Shown: positions 8,611-18,200 of the stretch, one piece after another
How the letters are laid out: the number at the start of each line of letters is the position of its first letter
How positions within the stretch are numbered: the first letter of the stretch is position 1
NCBI RefSeq assembly: GCF_008629685.1
Contig: NZ_VWSF01000003.1
Location: 222,795 to 286,794 of the forward strand
Direction: 5' to 3'
DNA from: Adhaeribacter rhizoryzae
GTDB taxonomy: Bacteria; Bacteroidota; Bacteroidia; Cytophagales; Hymenobacteraceae
DNA: 64,000 bases
Program-made: the position numbers and the translations under genes
Notes under the pieces: model-generated
What the model was told of the DNA's origin: nothing
The model's database searches: none
What the model saw: the letters and a program-made list of their open reading frames with translations, nothing else

Positions 8611-8950
8611 CAGCAAACCTGATTATTTTGCTTTGTTTTAATAGCACACCTGTTATGCTGCCTATATAATTATTATCCAGGATGACAGGTGTTGCTAACA
8701 AAGTCTAAATATGTAAGTTCTTATACCATTATTTAACGGAACTTGCGCTTAAGGGCAAATTATTGGTCATCCTGAGCTTGCCGAAGGATCTAATACCGTT
8801 ATGAAAAATTAAATTCAGCTATTTCGACAGGCCCAACATGATCGCAATATTTTAAGCTAAGCAATAGCACCCTGATAACTGATAACCCCTCCCTCCTTTT
8901 TACTTTTAAAATCAAAAGATAGCCAGACAATCCAGATGTTGCCTTAATTC
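8611..8950. other. Intergenic region with a family B element
   Basis: This gap contains a family B palindromic element (8740-8846, listed separately). No other structure, promoter match or reading frame was recognised in the remaining sequence. Confidence 0.5.
8740..8846 (-). repeat. Family B palindromic element, copy 1
   Basis: GGTCATCCTGAGCTTGCCGA (from 8765) followed by AGGATCTAATA pairs imperfectly with ATTTCGACAGGCCCAACATG (from 8821). The flank contains TTGCGCTTAAGGGCAAAT. The reverse complement aligns with copies at 15086-15214, 29760-29886 and 37432-37558. The shared segment includes the flanks as well as the stem, so it is a mobile or formerly mobile short element. Confidence 0.7.
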
Positions 8951-9787
8951 ATGGAAAACTTGTTAAAAATTAGCCAGATTAATATTTACCCCATAAAATC
9001 ATTAGGTGGAATTTCGGTGGAAGCCGCTACGGTGGAGCCCCGCGGCCTGCAACACGACCGCAGGTGGTTGCTGGTAGACGAAAACGGTAAATTTTTAACC
9101 CAACGTACTTTTGCCGAAATGGCTTTGCTCCAGGTTTCGCTGGTTCCGGATGGGTTGGCCGTAAAACACAAAACCAACAATATTGCGCCACTGTTTATTC
9201 CGTTTAAACCCACTACCAATAATATTCTGGAGGTTCAGATTTGGGATGATAGCTGCCAGGCCGTAGAAGTTAGCCCTGCGGCCAACAAGTGGTTTTCGGC
9301 AACACTCGGTCGGTTTTGCCGCCTGGTTTACATGCCCGATACTACCCAAAGGCAAGCCGATCTGGATTATGCCCATCCGGGTGATATTGTAAGTTTTGCC
9401 GATAGTTACCCGCTGTTATTTATTGGGGAAAGTTCTTTAAACGATTTAAATAGCCGGCTTCCCGAAGCAGTACCCATGAACCGTTTTCGGCCCAGTGTGG
9501 TATTTACCGGCGGGCTGCCCTTTGCTGAAGATACCTGGGCGCACTTTCAAATCGGCAACCTTTCGTTCCGAGGCGTAAAGCCTTGTGCCCGCTGTGTTCT
9601 TACCACCATCGATCAGGCTTCGGCTCAGAAAAGCCCGGAACCTTTGCGGACATTGGCTACTTACCGCACAGCGCCGGGTAAAAACAAGGTATTATTTGGC
9701 CAGAATGTTATTCCGGATAATTTTTATAGTCAGCTAAAAGTTGGCGATTATATAACGGTTAAAAAAATTGTTTCGGCACCTGTTTAA
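8951..9787 (+). CDS. MOSC domain-containing protein (MOSC_N + MOSC, YcbX/mARC type)
   Basis: The 278-residue product has an N-terminal MOSC_N beta barrel (ISQINIYPIKSLGGISVEAA ... GLQHDRRWLLVDENG) and a C-terminal MOSC domain. MNRFRPSVVF and GVKPCARCVLTTID are the conserved blocks. The Cys in KPCARC is the residue that coordinates molybdenum in the eukaryotic mARC and E. coli YcbX families. The protein stops after the MOSC domain and lacks the C-terminal ferredoxin domain of YcbX, so it would need a separate electron donor. The likely role is molybdenum-dependent reduction of N-hydroxylated compounds, inferred from the family. The gene is 11 bp from the downstream GNAT gene and probably co-transcribed. 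Confidence 0.87.
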   Translation: MENLLKISQINIYPIKSLGGISVEAATVEPRGLQHDRRWLLVDENGKFLTQRTFAEMALLQVSLVPDGLAVKHKTNNIAPLFIPFKPTTNNILEVQIWDDSCQAVEVSPAANKWFSATLGRFCRLVYMPDTTQRQADLDYAHPGDIVSFADSYPLLFIGESSLNDLNSRLPEAVPMNRFRPSVVFTGGLPFAEDTWAHFQIGNLSFRGVKPCARCVLTTIDQASAQKSPEPLRTLATYRTAPGKNKVLFGQNVIPDNFYSQLKVGDYITVKKIVSAPV

Positions 9788-9798
9788 ATTGCGCACCC

Positions 9799-10302
9799 AT
9801 GCATCTATTTAACATAAAACCCGCAACACCAGACAATATACCAGCTATTCAGGAAATAATTGCGGAAACCTGGGAGCCTGCTTACCGGGAAATATTATCG
9901 CTGGAGCAAATCCGGTTTATGCAGGCAGAAATTTACCAGACCGAAGCCTTGCAACAACAAATGGCCGCCGGTCAGCAATTTTTTATATTATACGAAAATG
10001 AAATACCGTCCGGCTTTGCTTCCTACTCGCCCTACCAGGACCACACTTTTAAATTAAATAAATTATACGTAAAGCCTGCTTACCAAGGAAAAGGTTACGG
10101 CAGTTTGCTTATTCGCCACATAGAGCAGGAAGTTCTAGACCAAGGCGGCGAATATTTAATCTTAAATGTAAACCGCTACAACCAAGCCCGTCAAAAATAT
10201 GAACGCGTTGGTTTTATAGTTATAAAAGAAGAAGATATCCCCATTGGCCCTTACTGGATGAACGATTATGTCATGCAGAAAGCCTTAACAGCCAGGAAAT
10301 AA
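9799..10302 (+). CDS. GNAT family N-acetyltransferase
   Basis: This 167-residue protein spans one GNAT fold. LNKLYVKPAYQGKGYGSLLI is motif A, with the acetyl-CoA-binding Q-x-x-G-x-G loop, and LNVNRYNQARQKYERVGF is motif B. The opening NIKPATPDNIPAIQEIIAET and the ending YVMQKAL are typical of small-molecule GNATs. The substrate cannot be read from the sequence. It lies 11 bp after the MOSC gene and probably shares its transcript. Confidence 0.85.
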   Translation: MHLFNIKPATPDNIPAIQEIIAETWEPAYREILSLEQIRFMQAEIYQTEALQQQMAAGQQFFILYENEIPSGFASYSPYQDHTFKLNKLYVKPAYQGKGYGSLLIRHIEQEVLDQGGEYLILNVNRYNQARQKYERVGFIVIKEEDIPIGPYWMNDYVMQKALTARK

Positions 10303-10537
10303 TACCATATTCCTTGAAGGTGGTGTTAGTACCATAACCATCAGGCTAAGAAATATTTGAGAATAATTTCCATCTGCTCGCGCCAGCTAAAGTATTCGTC
10401 TAATCTAAAGTTTTTACCAGACTAAATGCTGGAACCTCTGCAGCAAGGGTAACAGTTTCAGCCATTATAGAAAACGCTAAACAGCTTCGCACTTAAAACT
10501 TATAGAGCAGTGGCTGGAATAATAAACTGCTAATAAA

Positions 10538-11044
10538 CTAAATTGGGATATCGCTAATTAAGTTGCGTTTGGGCACGCGTACGTATTTCCGGAAAATTGG
10601 CAGGGTAATAAAATAAACCAACGCGGTTATGGGAATACTTAAAAGCAGCCACACTGCCACACCCAATAAATTAGCGAGCCAAACCTTTTCTAAAGCGTCC
10701 AGCCAGTCTTCCTTAAACATAATTAATAATTGTTCAAAAGTCATCCGGAATTCATCAGCGCCAAAAATTAAGATACCCATCCGGATGAATGGCAGGTAAA
10801 GCAGCAGATGAATTGGCGCTACTAAATAACAAATAAGCAATAGCGCCGGAATATTTAACCGGAACCGTAAACCCAATAACGTACAAAGCAAGGTTGCCAG
10901 GCCAAACAACGGCATAATACCCACCACAACCCCAAAGGCCACTGTTAAAGCTAATTTTTGCGGCGTTATGCCCATCGTAAGCAAAGCCAGCAACGGGTTA
11001 ATTATTCTGCGTCGGAAATAAGAATGGGGACGGGGGTGTTTCAA
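10538..11044 (-). CDS. DUF2062 domain-containing membrane protein
   Basis: This 168-residue protein has about three hydrophobic segments. KLALTVAFGVVVGIMPLFGL contains the conserved DUF2062 motif (a,G.f.G..P..G), followed by LLICYLVAPIHLLLYLPF and a last segment VWLLLSIPITALVYFI. DUF2062 proteins are small inner-membrane proteins of unknown function, sometimes fused to or beside glycosyltransferases. None is adjacent here. The gene is a single unit with non-coding sequence on both sides. Confidence 0.85.
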   Translation of the reverse strand: MKHPRPHSYFRRRIINPLLALLTMGITPQKLALTVAFGVVVGIMPLFGLATLLCTLLGLRFRLNIPALLLICYLVAPIHLLLYLPFIRMGILIFGADEFRMTFEQLLIMFKEDWLDALEKVWLANLLGVAVWLLLSIPITALVYFITLPIFRKYVRVPKRNLISDIPI

Positions 11045-11180
11045 AATACCATTTTTAAAAGGGCATTACGTTGGCTATTTACTTAAAATATACCCGTATA
11101 AACCCAACACTGCCGGCTTCTATGCCGATAATACTTAATATTATAAGTTTCTGAATTAAAGCTACTAAAATAAATAAAAA

Positions 11181-11208
11181 AAGGCTGCATTTTAAAATGC
11201 AGCCTTTT
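11181..11208. terminator. Bidirectional Rho-independent terminator
   Basis: AAGGCTGCATTTT and AAAATGCAGCCTT form a perfect stem with a minimal loop, preceded by A-rich sequence and followed by a T-run. It lies 20 bp past the stop of the minus-strand subtilisin gene. Confidence 0.8.
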
Positions 11209-11228
11209 TAAATAATGGTTAGTATTCT

Positions 11229-12503
11229 TTATAAATGAGCAATCGGGTCTTTTTGGCCATCCGGATCATTATTTACATAGCCCAGAATGGTAAAACTTTT
11301 CCCTTTCAGCAACAAAACGCCAGCCATGTGCGGCGTAGCCATAGACGTACCGCTAATAGTATTATAGGCGCCATTTAGCCAGGTAGAATTTATATAAACG
11401 CCAGGCATGCAATAATCTACCGGCGGATTGCCGTAGTTAGAAAAAGAAGCCCAGTTATTGTAGCTATCCATAGCCGAAACAGTAAAAATATTAGCACCAT
11501 TTACACGGGCCGGTGAGGAATAAGCAGCATTAGATCCAGAATTTCCGGCTGCAATGGCAAACAGAATACCTGCATTCGAAGCACGCAATACCGCATCATC
11601 AATGGCTTGCATGGCGCTGCCGCCTAAACTCATATTAGCCACATCGCCAGGTTTTCCATTAGCTGCTACGTAATCTATACCGGCAATTACACCCGACGCG
11701 GTTCCGTTACCAGATGCATCCAATACGCGCACTGCCACCACAGAAGCATTAGCGGCAACGCCAACTACGCCATAAGTATTATTTTTAGCGGCAATAGTGC
11801 CGGCTACGTGGGTACCGTGTCCGTTGGCATCATCGGCTGAATAAGAACCTGATATAAAAGACCGGCTACGCGTAACATCTACGTTTAAATCCGGGTGGTC
11901 TAAATCAATACCAGAATCTATAACCCAGGCAGTTTTGCCGGTACCGTCGCCGTAGCCCACCCGGTAAATGCCGTACGGAATTACTTGGGTGCTATTAACA
12001 GGATCTGGCGTAGGTTCTGGCGTAGGTGCCGGCTCGGTTGGCTTAGGGCCTTTCGGGCTTTTAAGGGGCTTTCCTAAAGAAATAATCTGATCTTGTTCTA
12101 CGTAAGCCACCCGTTCGTCTTTCCGCAGCAAAGCGGCTTCGGCCGGAGTAAATGCGCCGGCAAATCCTTTAATGGCCTTACCGTAGGCTACTTTAATTTT
12201 TTCAGAACCAATACCTTTTCTTTTGAGTAAGGCCTGTCCGTAATTTTTAACCTTCCCGGTACGCTCTTCATAAGTAGTACCAGGCGTAAAACCTAAAGAA
12301 GCATCTTCTTCTTTTAAAACTACAATATACTGGCCGGTAATTCCCTGTTCCGCTCGCGCTTCGTTGGTGGCGTTCAGGTTTTCGGTAGGTGCTATTGTAT
12401 CAGTAGCTTTGTCGGAGCAGGCTACAAACAAGCCGGAAGATGCTCCGAGAAAGGTAGTAAAGGCCGCCACACGGGCGGTGCTAAGAAAGTTTTTGTTCTT
12501 CAT
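11229..12503 (-). CDS. S8 family serine peptidase (subtilisin-like lipoprotein)
   Basis: From the ATG at 12503 the product has 424 residues. The N-terminus MKNKNFLSTARVAAF ... GLFVACSDKA is a lipoprotein signal with the lipobox Cys, so it is probably membrane-anchored. An inhibitor I9-type propeptide follows (GQYIVVLKEED ... VAYVEQDQIISL), then a Pro-rich linker. The peptidase has all three catalytic blocks: Asp in AWVIDSGIDLDHPDL (about 193), His in NGHGTHVAGT (about 230) and Ser in SGTSMATPHMAG (about 385). An active subtilase is expected. The longer frame to 12557 runs across the promoter and is rejected. It lacks a T9SS sorting domain, unlike many secreted subtilases in this phylum. Confidence 0.9.
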   Translation of the reverse strand: MKNKNFLSTARVAAFTTFLGASSGLFVACSDKATDTIAPTENLNATNEARAEQGITGQYIVVLKEEDASLGFTPGTTYEERTGKVKNYGQALLKRKGIGSEKIKVAYGKAIKGFAGAFTPAEAALLRKDERVAYVEQDQIISLGKPLKSPKGPKPTEPAPTPEPTPDPVNSTQVIPYGIYRVGYGDGTGKTAWVIDSGIDLDHPDLNVDVTRSRSFISGSYSADDANGHGTHVAGTIAAKNNTYGVVGVAANASVVAVRVLDASGNGTASGVIAGIDYVAANGKPGDVANMSLGGSAMQAIDDAVLRASNAGILFAIAAGNSGSNAAYSSPARVNGANIFTVSAMDSYNNWASFSNYGNPPVDYCMPGVYINSTWLNGAYNTISGTSMATPHMAGVLLLKGKSFTILGYVNNDPDGQKDPIAHL

Positions 12504-12554
12504 TTTAAATAATAAATATCCTAAATATTTAATAGTGAGATAGTTAAACCGGCG

Positions 12555-12585
12555 CAAAACTATAAATAACTTTTAGGATTGCAAA
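12555..12585 (-). promoter_or_regulatory. Bacteroidota-type promoter of the S8 peptidase gene
   Basis: On the minus strand TTTG (12585-12582), a 19-nt spacer and TAGTTTTG (12562-12555) match the -33/-7 consensus TTTG...TAnnTTTG exactly. The -7 element lies about 50 bp upstream of the ATG at 12503, which also supports that start. Confidence 0.7.
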
Positions 12586-12745
12586 TCGCTTAGTACAATG
12601 GCAGAACCCTTTAAGAAGGTAATTTATAAATTAAATTAAATCAGTTATTATACTATATTCAGACTACCCATATTTTATAATTTCAAATTATAACCTGAAT
12701 ATTTATAAGATTATACCTATATAAGCAGAAAACAAGCTGTTTTCT

Positions 12746-12753
12746 TATCTTTA
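12746..12753 (+). promoter_or_regulatory. Candidate -7 element of the cyclophilin gene
   Basis: TATCTTTA differs from TAnnTTTG at one position and lies 22 bp before the start codon. No confident -33 element was found. Confidence 0.35.
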
Positions 12754-12775
12754 CCCAAAACTTTACCGGAGCCTT

Positions 12776-13495
12776 ATGTTGCGTAAAAAACCTGTATATA
12801 TTCCATTATTTTTTTTGCTGATTTTTTTTTCGTTAGGAGCTTGTAACAATAAAAAGGCCGTGGCACCTTTACCACCGCTCACAAACGAAAACGTACGCGA
12901 AGAGCTATTAAAATATGGTAAAGAAAACCCCGAAACTGTGGTTTTGCTAAGTACCAGCGTGGGCGAAATTAAATTGAAATTATATAAAGAAACGCCGCTG
13001 CACCGCGCTAATTTTATTCGTTTGGCCAATGCCGGCTATTACAATGGCACCGTTTTTCACCGGGTAATTAAAGGCCACATGGTACAAGGCGGCGACTCCC
13101 GCGAGCCCAAAAGAGATATTGGAAAATACGGCGTACCCACGGAAGTAAACCCGGCTTTTATTCACGTGCGCGGCGCACTAGCCATGGCCCGCTACGACGA
13201 TGAATTTAACCCGACCAAAGCTTCCTCGCCGGACAATTTTTACATGGTGCAGGGCTCTAAAGTTTCGGAAGCCGAATTGCAGCAGGTTGGTCAGAAAAAT
13301 AATATAAATTATACGCCTGAGCAGAGAAAAACCTACTTAACCAAAGGGGGCGTACCTACCCTTGATATGAAATATACCGTTTTTGGCGAAGTGCTGGAAG
13401 GCATGGACGTAGTAGATAAAATTGCCCGGGTACCGGTAGATACCCACGATTGGCCCAGTCAGGAAATATATATTACCATGCAGGTACTCGAATAA
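12776..13495 (+). CDS. Cyclophilin-type peptidyl-prolyl cis-trans isomerase, lipoprotein
   Basis: This 239-residue protein begins with a lipoprotein signal (FFSLGACNN, lipobox Cys). The cyclophilin fold follows: LSTSVGEIKLKLYKETPLHR, NFIRLANAGYYNGTVFHRVI (with the catalytic-site FHR), MVQGGDS, and near the end YTVFGEVLEGMDVVDKIA. An insertion around KVSEAELQQVGQKNNINYTP is longer than in minimal cyclophilins and is common in Bacteroidota members. The expected role is proline isomerisation of periplasmic or envelope proteins from a membrane anchor. The gene stands alone. Confidence 0.9.
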   Translation: MLRKKPVYIPLFFLLIFFSLGACNNKKAVAPLPPLTNENVREELLKYGKENPETVVLLSTSVGEIKLKLYKETPLHRANFIRLANAGYYNGTVFHRVIKGHMVQGGDSREPKRDIGKYGVPTEVNPAFIHVRGALAMARYDDEFNPTKASSPDNFYMVQGSKVSEAELQQVGQKNNINYTPEQRKTYLTKGGVPTLDMKYTVFGEVLEGMDVVDKIARVPVDTHDWPSQEIYITMQVLE

Positions 13496-13656
13496 TATTC
13501 TCCTGATTTATACGCAATCACCTCCGAAAAATAAATTTTAGCGGAGTAAAGCAAAATATTAAAACCTTATTTACCAATACTTTTTGTTATGGTAACTTTA
13601 CGTAACCCGCATTTACTAAAATACGGTACACGTTAATTTTAAACAGTAACTTAATT

Positions 13657-14634
13657 TTGACAGAAACTTTAGATATAATAATAGTAGGTGCCGGGCCCAT
13701 TGGTTTAGCCTGCGGCATTGCCGCCCAAAATGCCGGTTTAAGTTACCTGATTCTGGAAAAGGGTTGTTTGGTAAATTCGCTGTACAATTATCCGCTGAAT
13801 ATGACGTTTTTTTCCACGGCCGATCGCCTGGAAATTGGGGGCTTACCTTTTCCGTCTATTCACCCCAAACCCAATCGTTCCGAAGCGTTGGAATATTACC
13901 GCCGGGTAGCAGATGCCAAACATTTAAATATTAATTTATTTGAAGAAGTTAGTGGCATTACTTCCGCAGGTGAATTGTACCGGGTGCAAACCAATAAAGG
14001 AACGTACCAGGCCTACCACGTAATTATTGCGGTGGGTTTTTACGATATTCCTAATTTGCTTAATGTTCCGGGCGAGGAACTGCCCAAAGTAAGGCATTAT
14101 TATTTCGACCCGCATTATTATTACCGCCAGAAGGTTTTGGTAGTGGGCGCCAACAACTCTTCCGCGGATGTTGCCCTGGAAACCTGGCGCAAAGGCGCTG
14201 AAGTAACCATGGTTATCCGGGAAGCGGACCTCGGCCGCATTAAATACTGGACCAAACCCGATTTACAAAACCGCATTGCCGAAGGCTCGATTAAAGCTTA
14301 TTTCAACGCCAAGCTTACCGCCATCCGGGAAACAGAAGCAGATATTCTTACGCCCGAAGGTGCGCTAACGATTGATAACGATTACGTTATGGCCATGACC
14401 GGGTACCAGCCTAACTTTAACTTTCTGCGGAAAATTGGGGTAGACCTAAGTCCGGATTTTAAACGCTACCCTTTTTACAACTCCGAAACCATGGAAACTA
14501 ACCTGAAAAATATTTTTCTGGCGGGTGTTATTTGCGGTGGTATGGATACCCACGTTTGGTTCATTGAAAACTCCCGCGTACACGCCGACCAGATAATTAC
14601 TACCATTATGGCCCGCCGGACTGCTCTAGTTTAG
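13657..14634 (+). CDS. ypdA: YpdA family putative bacillithiol disulfide reductase
   Basis: This 325-residue flavoprotein has an N-terminal FAD-binding motif (IIIVGAGPIGLACG, residues 7-20) and a second Rossmann motif for NAD(P)H in the middle (VLVVGANNSSADVALE). YNYPLNMTFFSTADRLEIGG and the C-terminal FLAGVICGGMDTHVWFIEN fit the YpdA family, which reduces bacillithiol disulfide. The start is a TTG. No in-frame ATG precedes it and the Rossmann motif would be lost from any later start. A bshA gene lies at 30172 in the same window, so the organism probably makes bacillithiol. The gene is monocistronic and faces a terminator shared with the next, convergent gene. Confidence 0.87.
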   Translation: MTETLDIIIVGAGPIGLACGIAAQNAGLSYLILEKGCLVNSLYNYPLNMTFFSTADRLEIGGLPFPSIHPKPNRSEALEYYRRVADAKHLNINLFEEVSGITSAGELYRVQTNKGTYQAYHVIIAVGFYDIPNLLNVPGEELPKVRHYYFDPHYYYRQKVLVVGANNSSADVALETWRKGAEVTMVIREADLGRIKYWTKPDLQNRIAEGSIKAYFNAKLTAIRETEADILTPEGALTIDNDYVMAMTGYQPNFNFLRKIGVDLSPDFKRYPFYNSETMETNLKNIFLAGVICGGMDTHVWFIENSRVHADQIITTIMARRTALV

Positions 14635-14787
14635 ATTTTAAGTAAGTGGAAAGTAATAAGTTATAAGTTTTAAGTGTATAGACTATTGAAATATTCCATG
14701 CTATTGAAATTTGTATATCAAAGTAATTATGTCCTCTTGCTTATACTTAAATACCAGACTATTGATTGTTTAAATATTCAAACTTGT

Positions 14788-14902
14788 ACCAAATAGTAAA
14801 AAACAGTTTGCCTAGCGGAAAAGAATAGCTAATCTCACCTATCTGGGTCATTCTGGAAGAATCTTCTGATTAGGTAACGCAGAAGATTCTTTCAGAATGA
14901 CC
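14788..14902 (+). repeat. Family A-related palindrome
   Basis: GGTCATTCTGGAAGAATCTT (from 14846) pairs with AAGATTCTTTCAGAATGACC (to 14902) with one G-T mismatch. Upstream, ACCAAATAGTA (14788-14798) is the same 11-mer that bounds the 20331-20518 element, so the two probably belong together. The right boundary was not resolved. Confidence 0.6.
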
Positions 14903-14975
14903 GAGTTGAGCAGGAGGCAAAAATATCCTGCATCTATGGCAGATTGTTCATGCTATTGGCTATTAATATTTATAA

Positions 14976-15018
14976 AAAATAAACCCGACGGAAAGTAATT
15001 TCCGTTGAGTTTATTTTT
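14976..15018. terminator. Bidirectional terminator between convergent genes
   Basis: AAATAAAC-CGACGGAAA and TTTCCGTTG-GTTTATTT form a long stem around GTAA, A-rich on the left and T-rich on the right. It can end both ypdA (plus strand) and the beta-helix gene (minus strand). Confidence 0.7.
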
Positions 15019-15085
15019 GTAAGTTTTAATAATCCTGATATTCAACCAAATTTCATTAATTACAAAATAGCGGTTTAATACCTAT

Positions 15086-15214
15086 ATTAAGTGGATAATG
15101 CGCCAGCTACAGGCGTCATGTTGAGCTTGTCGAAATAGCTGAATCTTTTTTTACATAACTGTGATAGATCCTTCGGGAAGCTCAGGATGACCAATAGTGT
15201 ACACTTATGCGCAA
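15086..15214 (+). repeat. Family B palindromic element, copy 2
   Basis: It begins ATTAAGTGGATAATGCGCCA, contains GTCATGTTGAGCTTGTCGAA and, after a spacer, GATCCTTCGGGAAGCTCAGG, and ends near TGTACACTTATGCGCAA. The first 60 bp are nearly identical to 37432-37492, and the right part aligns with 29760-29886. Confidence 0.72.
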
Positions 15215-15241
15215 TAACTAATTAATAATAGTATTTTATAT

Positions 15242-18200
15242 TTACTGCAGCACAATTTTCCGTTGAATTATTCCTTGCTGGGTCTGGAGGTGCAATACAT
15301 GTACCCCCTTTAGCTGATTTGCCAGGTTTAACTTTTCGGCAACGCGTCCGTTCCGGACCGGCAGCATTTGCCGGAATACCACCTGCCCCAGGTTATTATA
15401 AAGAACAGCGGCTACGCTTTGCTCCTGGTTTAAACCGTTTAAACTAACCTGCAAAAATCCTTTTACCGGATTAGGATAAACCGCTACTGTATTTGCTGCT
15501 TCTTTTACCGAAATATTATCTGGCGTAAAATGGATAAAAAAGCGGTTAGTAGTCTCCGGGCTGCTCAGGTTAAAGTTATAAACCGGATTCTCCCGCAAAT
15601 TCTGAAAGATGCCGGTTTCGCGGTCCTCCAGGAAAATAAATAAGTTTGGAGCAAAGTTTAATAACAGCCTGGCCTGTAACGTAATCTCCTCGCCTTCCTT
15701 CCCGCTTACTCCCATTGGAATTACAACCGCCTGACCAGCCTCTAAATTAGCCAACCCGTTAATTGCTAACTTTTCGTTCTCAGACTGAGAGTACACCATT
15801 GGGTCGGTTGCATTAACGGCAGGTAATTTATAGGCATCGTAACGGCTATCCGGCTGCGCAGTAGCACCGGCTTCGAAATAAATAATAGTAACATCTTTTT
15901 TAGCACCGGCCGCAATTTGTAAATGTAGCTGCGACCGGTTTTCAGTCTGAACTGGCGTTGGGCTTTCCACGGCATTTGCTAACTGGTTTGGATTGAAGCG
16001 GAAATTAACGGGGCCTTCCTGTACCCGCACAAAAAAACCGTTCATGGGTTGAATTAAGGGTTCTTGCGCATTGGTACTGAACCCATTTACATAACTGTTG
16101 TAATTTCCGGATTCACCTAGGGTATACAGCGCGTGGCCCATGCCGGCGGGCACTTCTATCCGGCGCCAATCGAGTGGTGCTGCGTAAGGGTTACCCAATA
16201 AATGCCAGCCACTTTGCCGACCAGTGCTCCGGGTTAAACCACTAACTTCTACTGCCTGGTTTTGGAGCGTACCTGTAATCATGATGGTTTGGCCTTGTTC
16301 ACTTTTCGCCCGAATGGCCAGACCAGCCTGCAAAGGGGCATTAAAGTTTGTAATTGGCTGCCAACCTTGTTCAAAATTGTTTACCGAGTTATCGGCAGTA
16401 CGAACTTCATTATATGCAAATGGCTGCACCAATGCCTGGTTCTCGGGTAATTCAGCCCCAAAAAAATCCTGCATAGAAGCACTGGTAAAAGGCGTAGCTA
16501 ATATTTCGTAGCCCGTAGTAGGGGAAGTTTCGGCAGCAAATTTGCGCTGCATGGTTACCAACCCTGCTATATTACCTTTATCTAAGCCAGTTACCTGAGC
16601 GGTTCCTGCCGGACCAGCCAAAAGAATGAGCGGGAAATTATTGGTATACAGGGTACCGTTTAGCGAAAGTTTATTTTTAATATTTATTGGTCCGGCTAAC
16701 TCCAGGCCCGCTGCCCCAACTTGCAGGTTCTGAACTTCCAGGGTTTTAGTACCACCTAAGGTTTGCCGCTGCACCCCAGTAAAAGTTAATTCACCAACAT
16801 TGCTTTGAATTAAAGTACCTTCATTCCTTAAATAGCCTTGTAATTGTAAAGCCCCTTCCTGTACCGCTAAGCTGGCGCCTTCGGCAATTTTTATATTATT
16901 TACAGCTTGAACATCGGTAATAATTGGGTCATGAGGCGTACCAGCCGGAATAATAACATCCGAAGTAGCAGTAGGCACGGCCTCTTCCTGCCAGTTACTT
17001 GCTTCTCCCCACTCCGCAGATAAAGTTCCTATCCAGGTGCGGTCAAATTCGGGCGGAGCCGGTAAACCAACGTAACGGGTATCGGTGATATTTCCGTCAA
17101 AAATATTATCCCGAATCACGCCTGAACTGCCCGGCGTGTTGCCCCGGCCAAAATATTCATCGGTTAAATTGCCCTGGTCGCCGTCGGTGGTGGTAAGGGC
17201 ATTATAAGGCAAGTGGCCAGCCTGCATTTGTATAGCCACATCGCAGCCCGACACTGTGTTATTTAGCACCTGCATATTGTTACCTTCTACCACAATGCCG
17301 AAACCATCGCTGGCACTGGCTTGCCGGTAACCCAATACGGTATTTTGTTTTAACACCACGCCTTGCGGAATATCTAAGTTAGCCGCCGTCCAGTTGCGGC
17401 GGTAAACCGCAATACCAGCCAAATCGCGCAGTTCGGTAGCGGCAATGGGCAGAGTACGTTCTACCCGGTTATTCATCAGCAAAATACTGCCGTCGCCGGT
17501 TTCCTGGCCATTACCCGCTGGCAATTTTACTTCAATGCCAAACCGGCCATTGTTGGTTAAGGTGTTGCCGGTTATCAGGTTAGCCCCGGCCCCAGCCGAT
17601 AAACCCACCAGCGACATACCCGAATCTTTGTTATTCTGAATAATATTATCTGTAATGGTAATTCCGGAAGCGGTTCCGTCTTGGAGTTCTAAGCCGGCCA
17701 GGTTGTTGTTACTAATGGTGCAGTTCGAAATAGTTATGCGTTCTTTTAACCCGTTCCAGATAACAATGCCGCGGGTGCTGTTGTATTGCGCATCAATATT
17801 CTGTAACGTTATATCGGCAATTGGCCCGTTCAGGTGAATACCGGCTTCGGCACTGGAACCGCCTAAATTCTGATAAACCTGTACCTGCTGGATGCGTAGG
17901 TTATTGTTTCTGCCGCTGCCGTAAATACCGCTTCCTCCCCCAAAGGCCTGCACCCGCAAATCTTTAATAGTAATATTGGCAACGCCTGCGGCCAACGTAA
18001 TGCCCCGGCCACTTAAAGCCGGCGCGTTACCGGTAATAATGCTGTGCACATTTGGGTTAGTACCGGCACCAGCGCCTTGTAAGGTAATGGGTTTGTTAAT
18101 AGTCGCTTTTTGGTTGTAAGTACCTGGTGCCAACTGCACTACATCGCCGGCACTAGCTACTTGTATGGCATAATTTAAGGTAGCACAAGGGCTGCCCACC

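Larger units (their letters stand above)
14635..15241. other. Convergent intergenic region with two palindromic elements and a terminator
   Basis: This 607-bp gap between two converging genes has no coding potential. It holds a family A-related palindrome (14788-14902), a bidirectional terminator (14976-15018) and a family B element (15086-15214), each listed separately. Confidence 0.6.

Noticed and set aside
13652-13659. Exact TAATTTTG promoter match at the start of ypdA
   Set aside because: It overlaps the TTG start codon itself, so transcription would begin inside the gene, and no later start keeps the FAD-binding motif.
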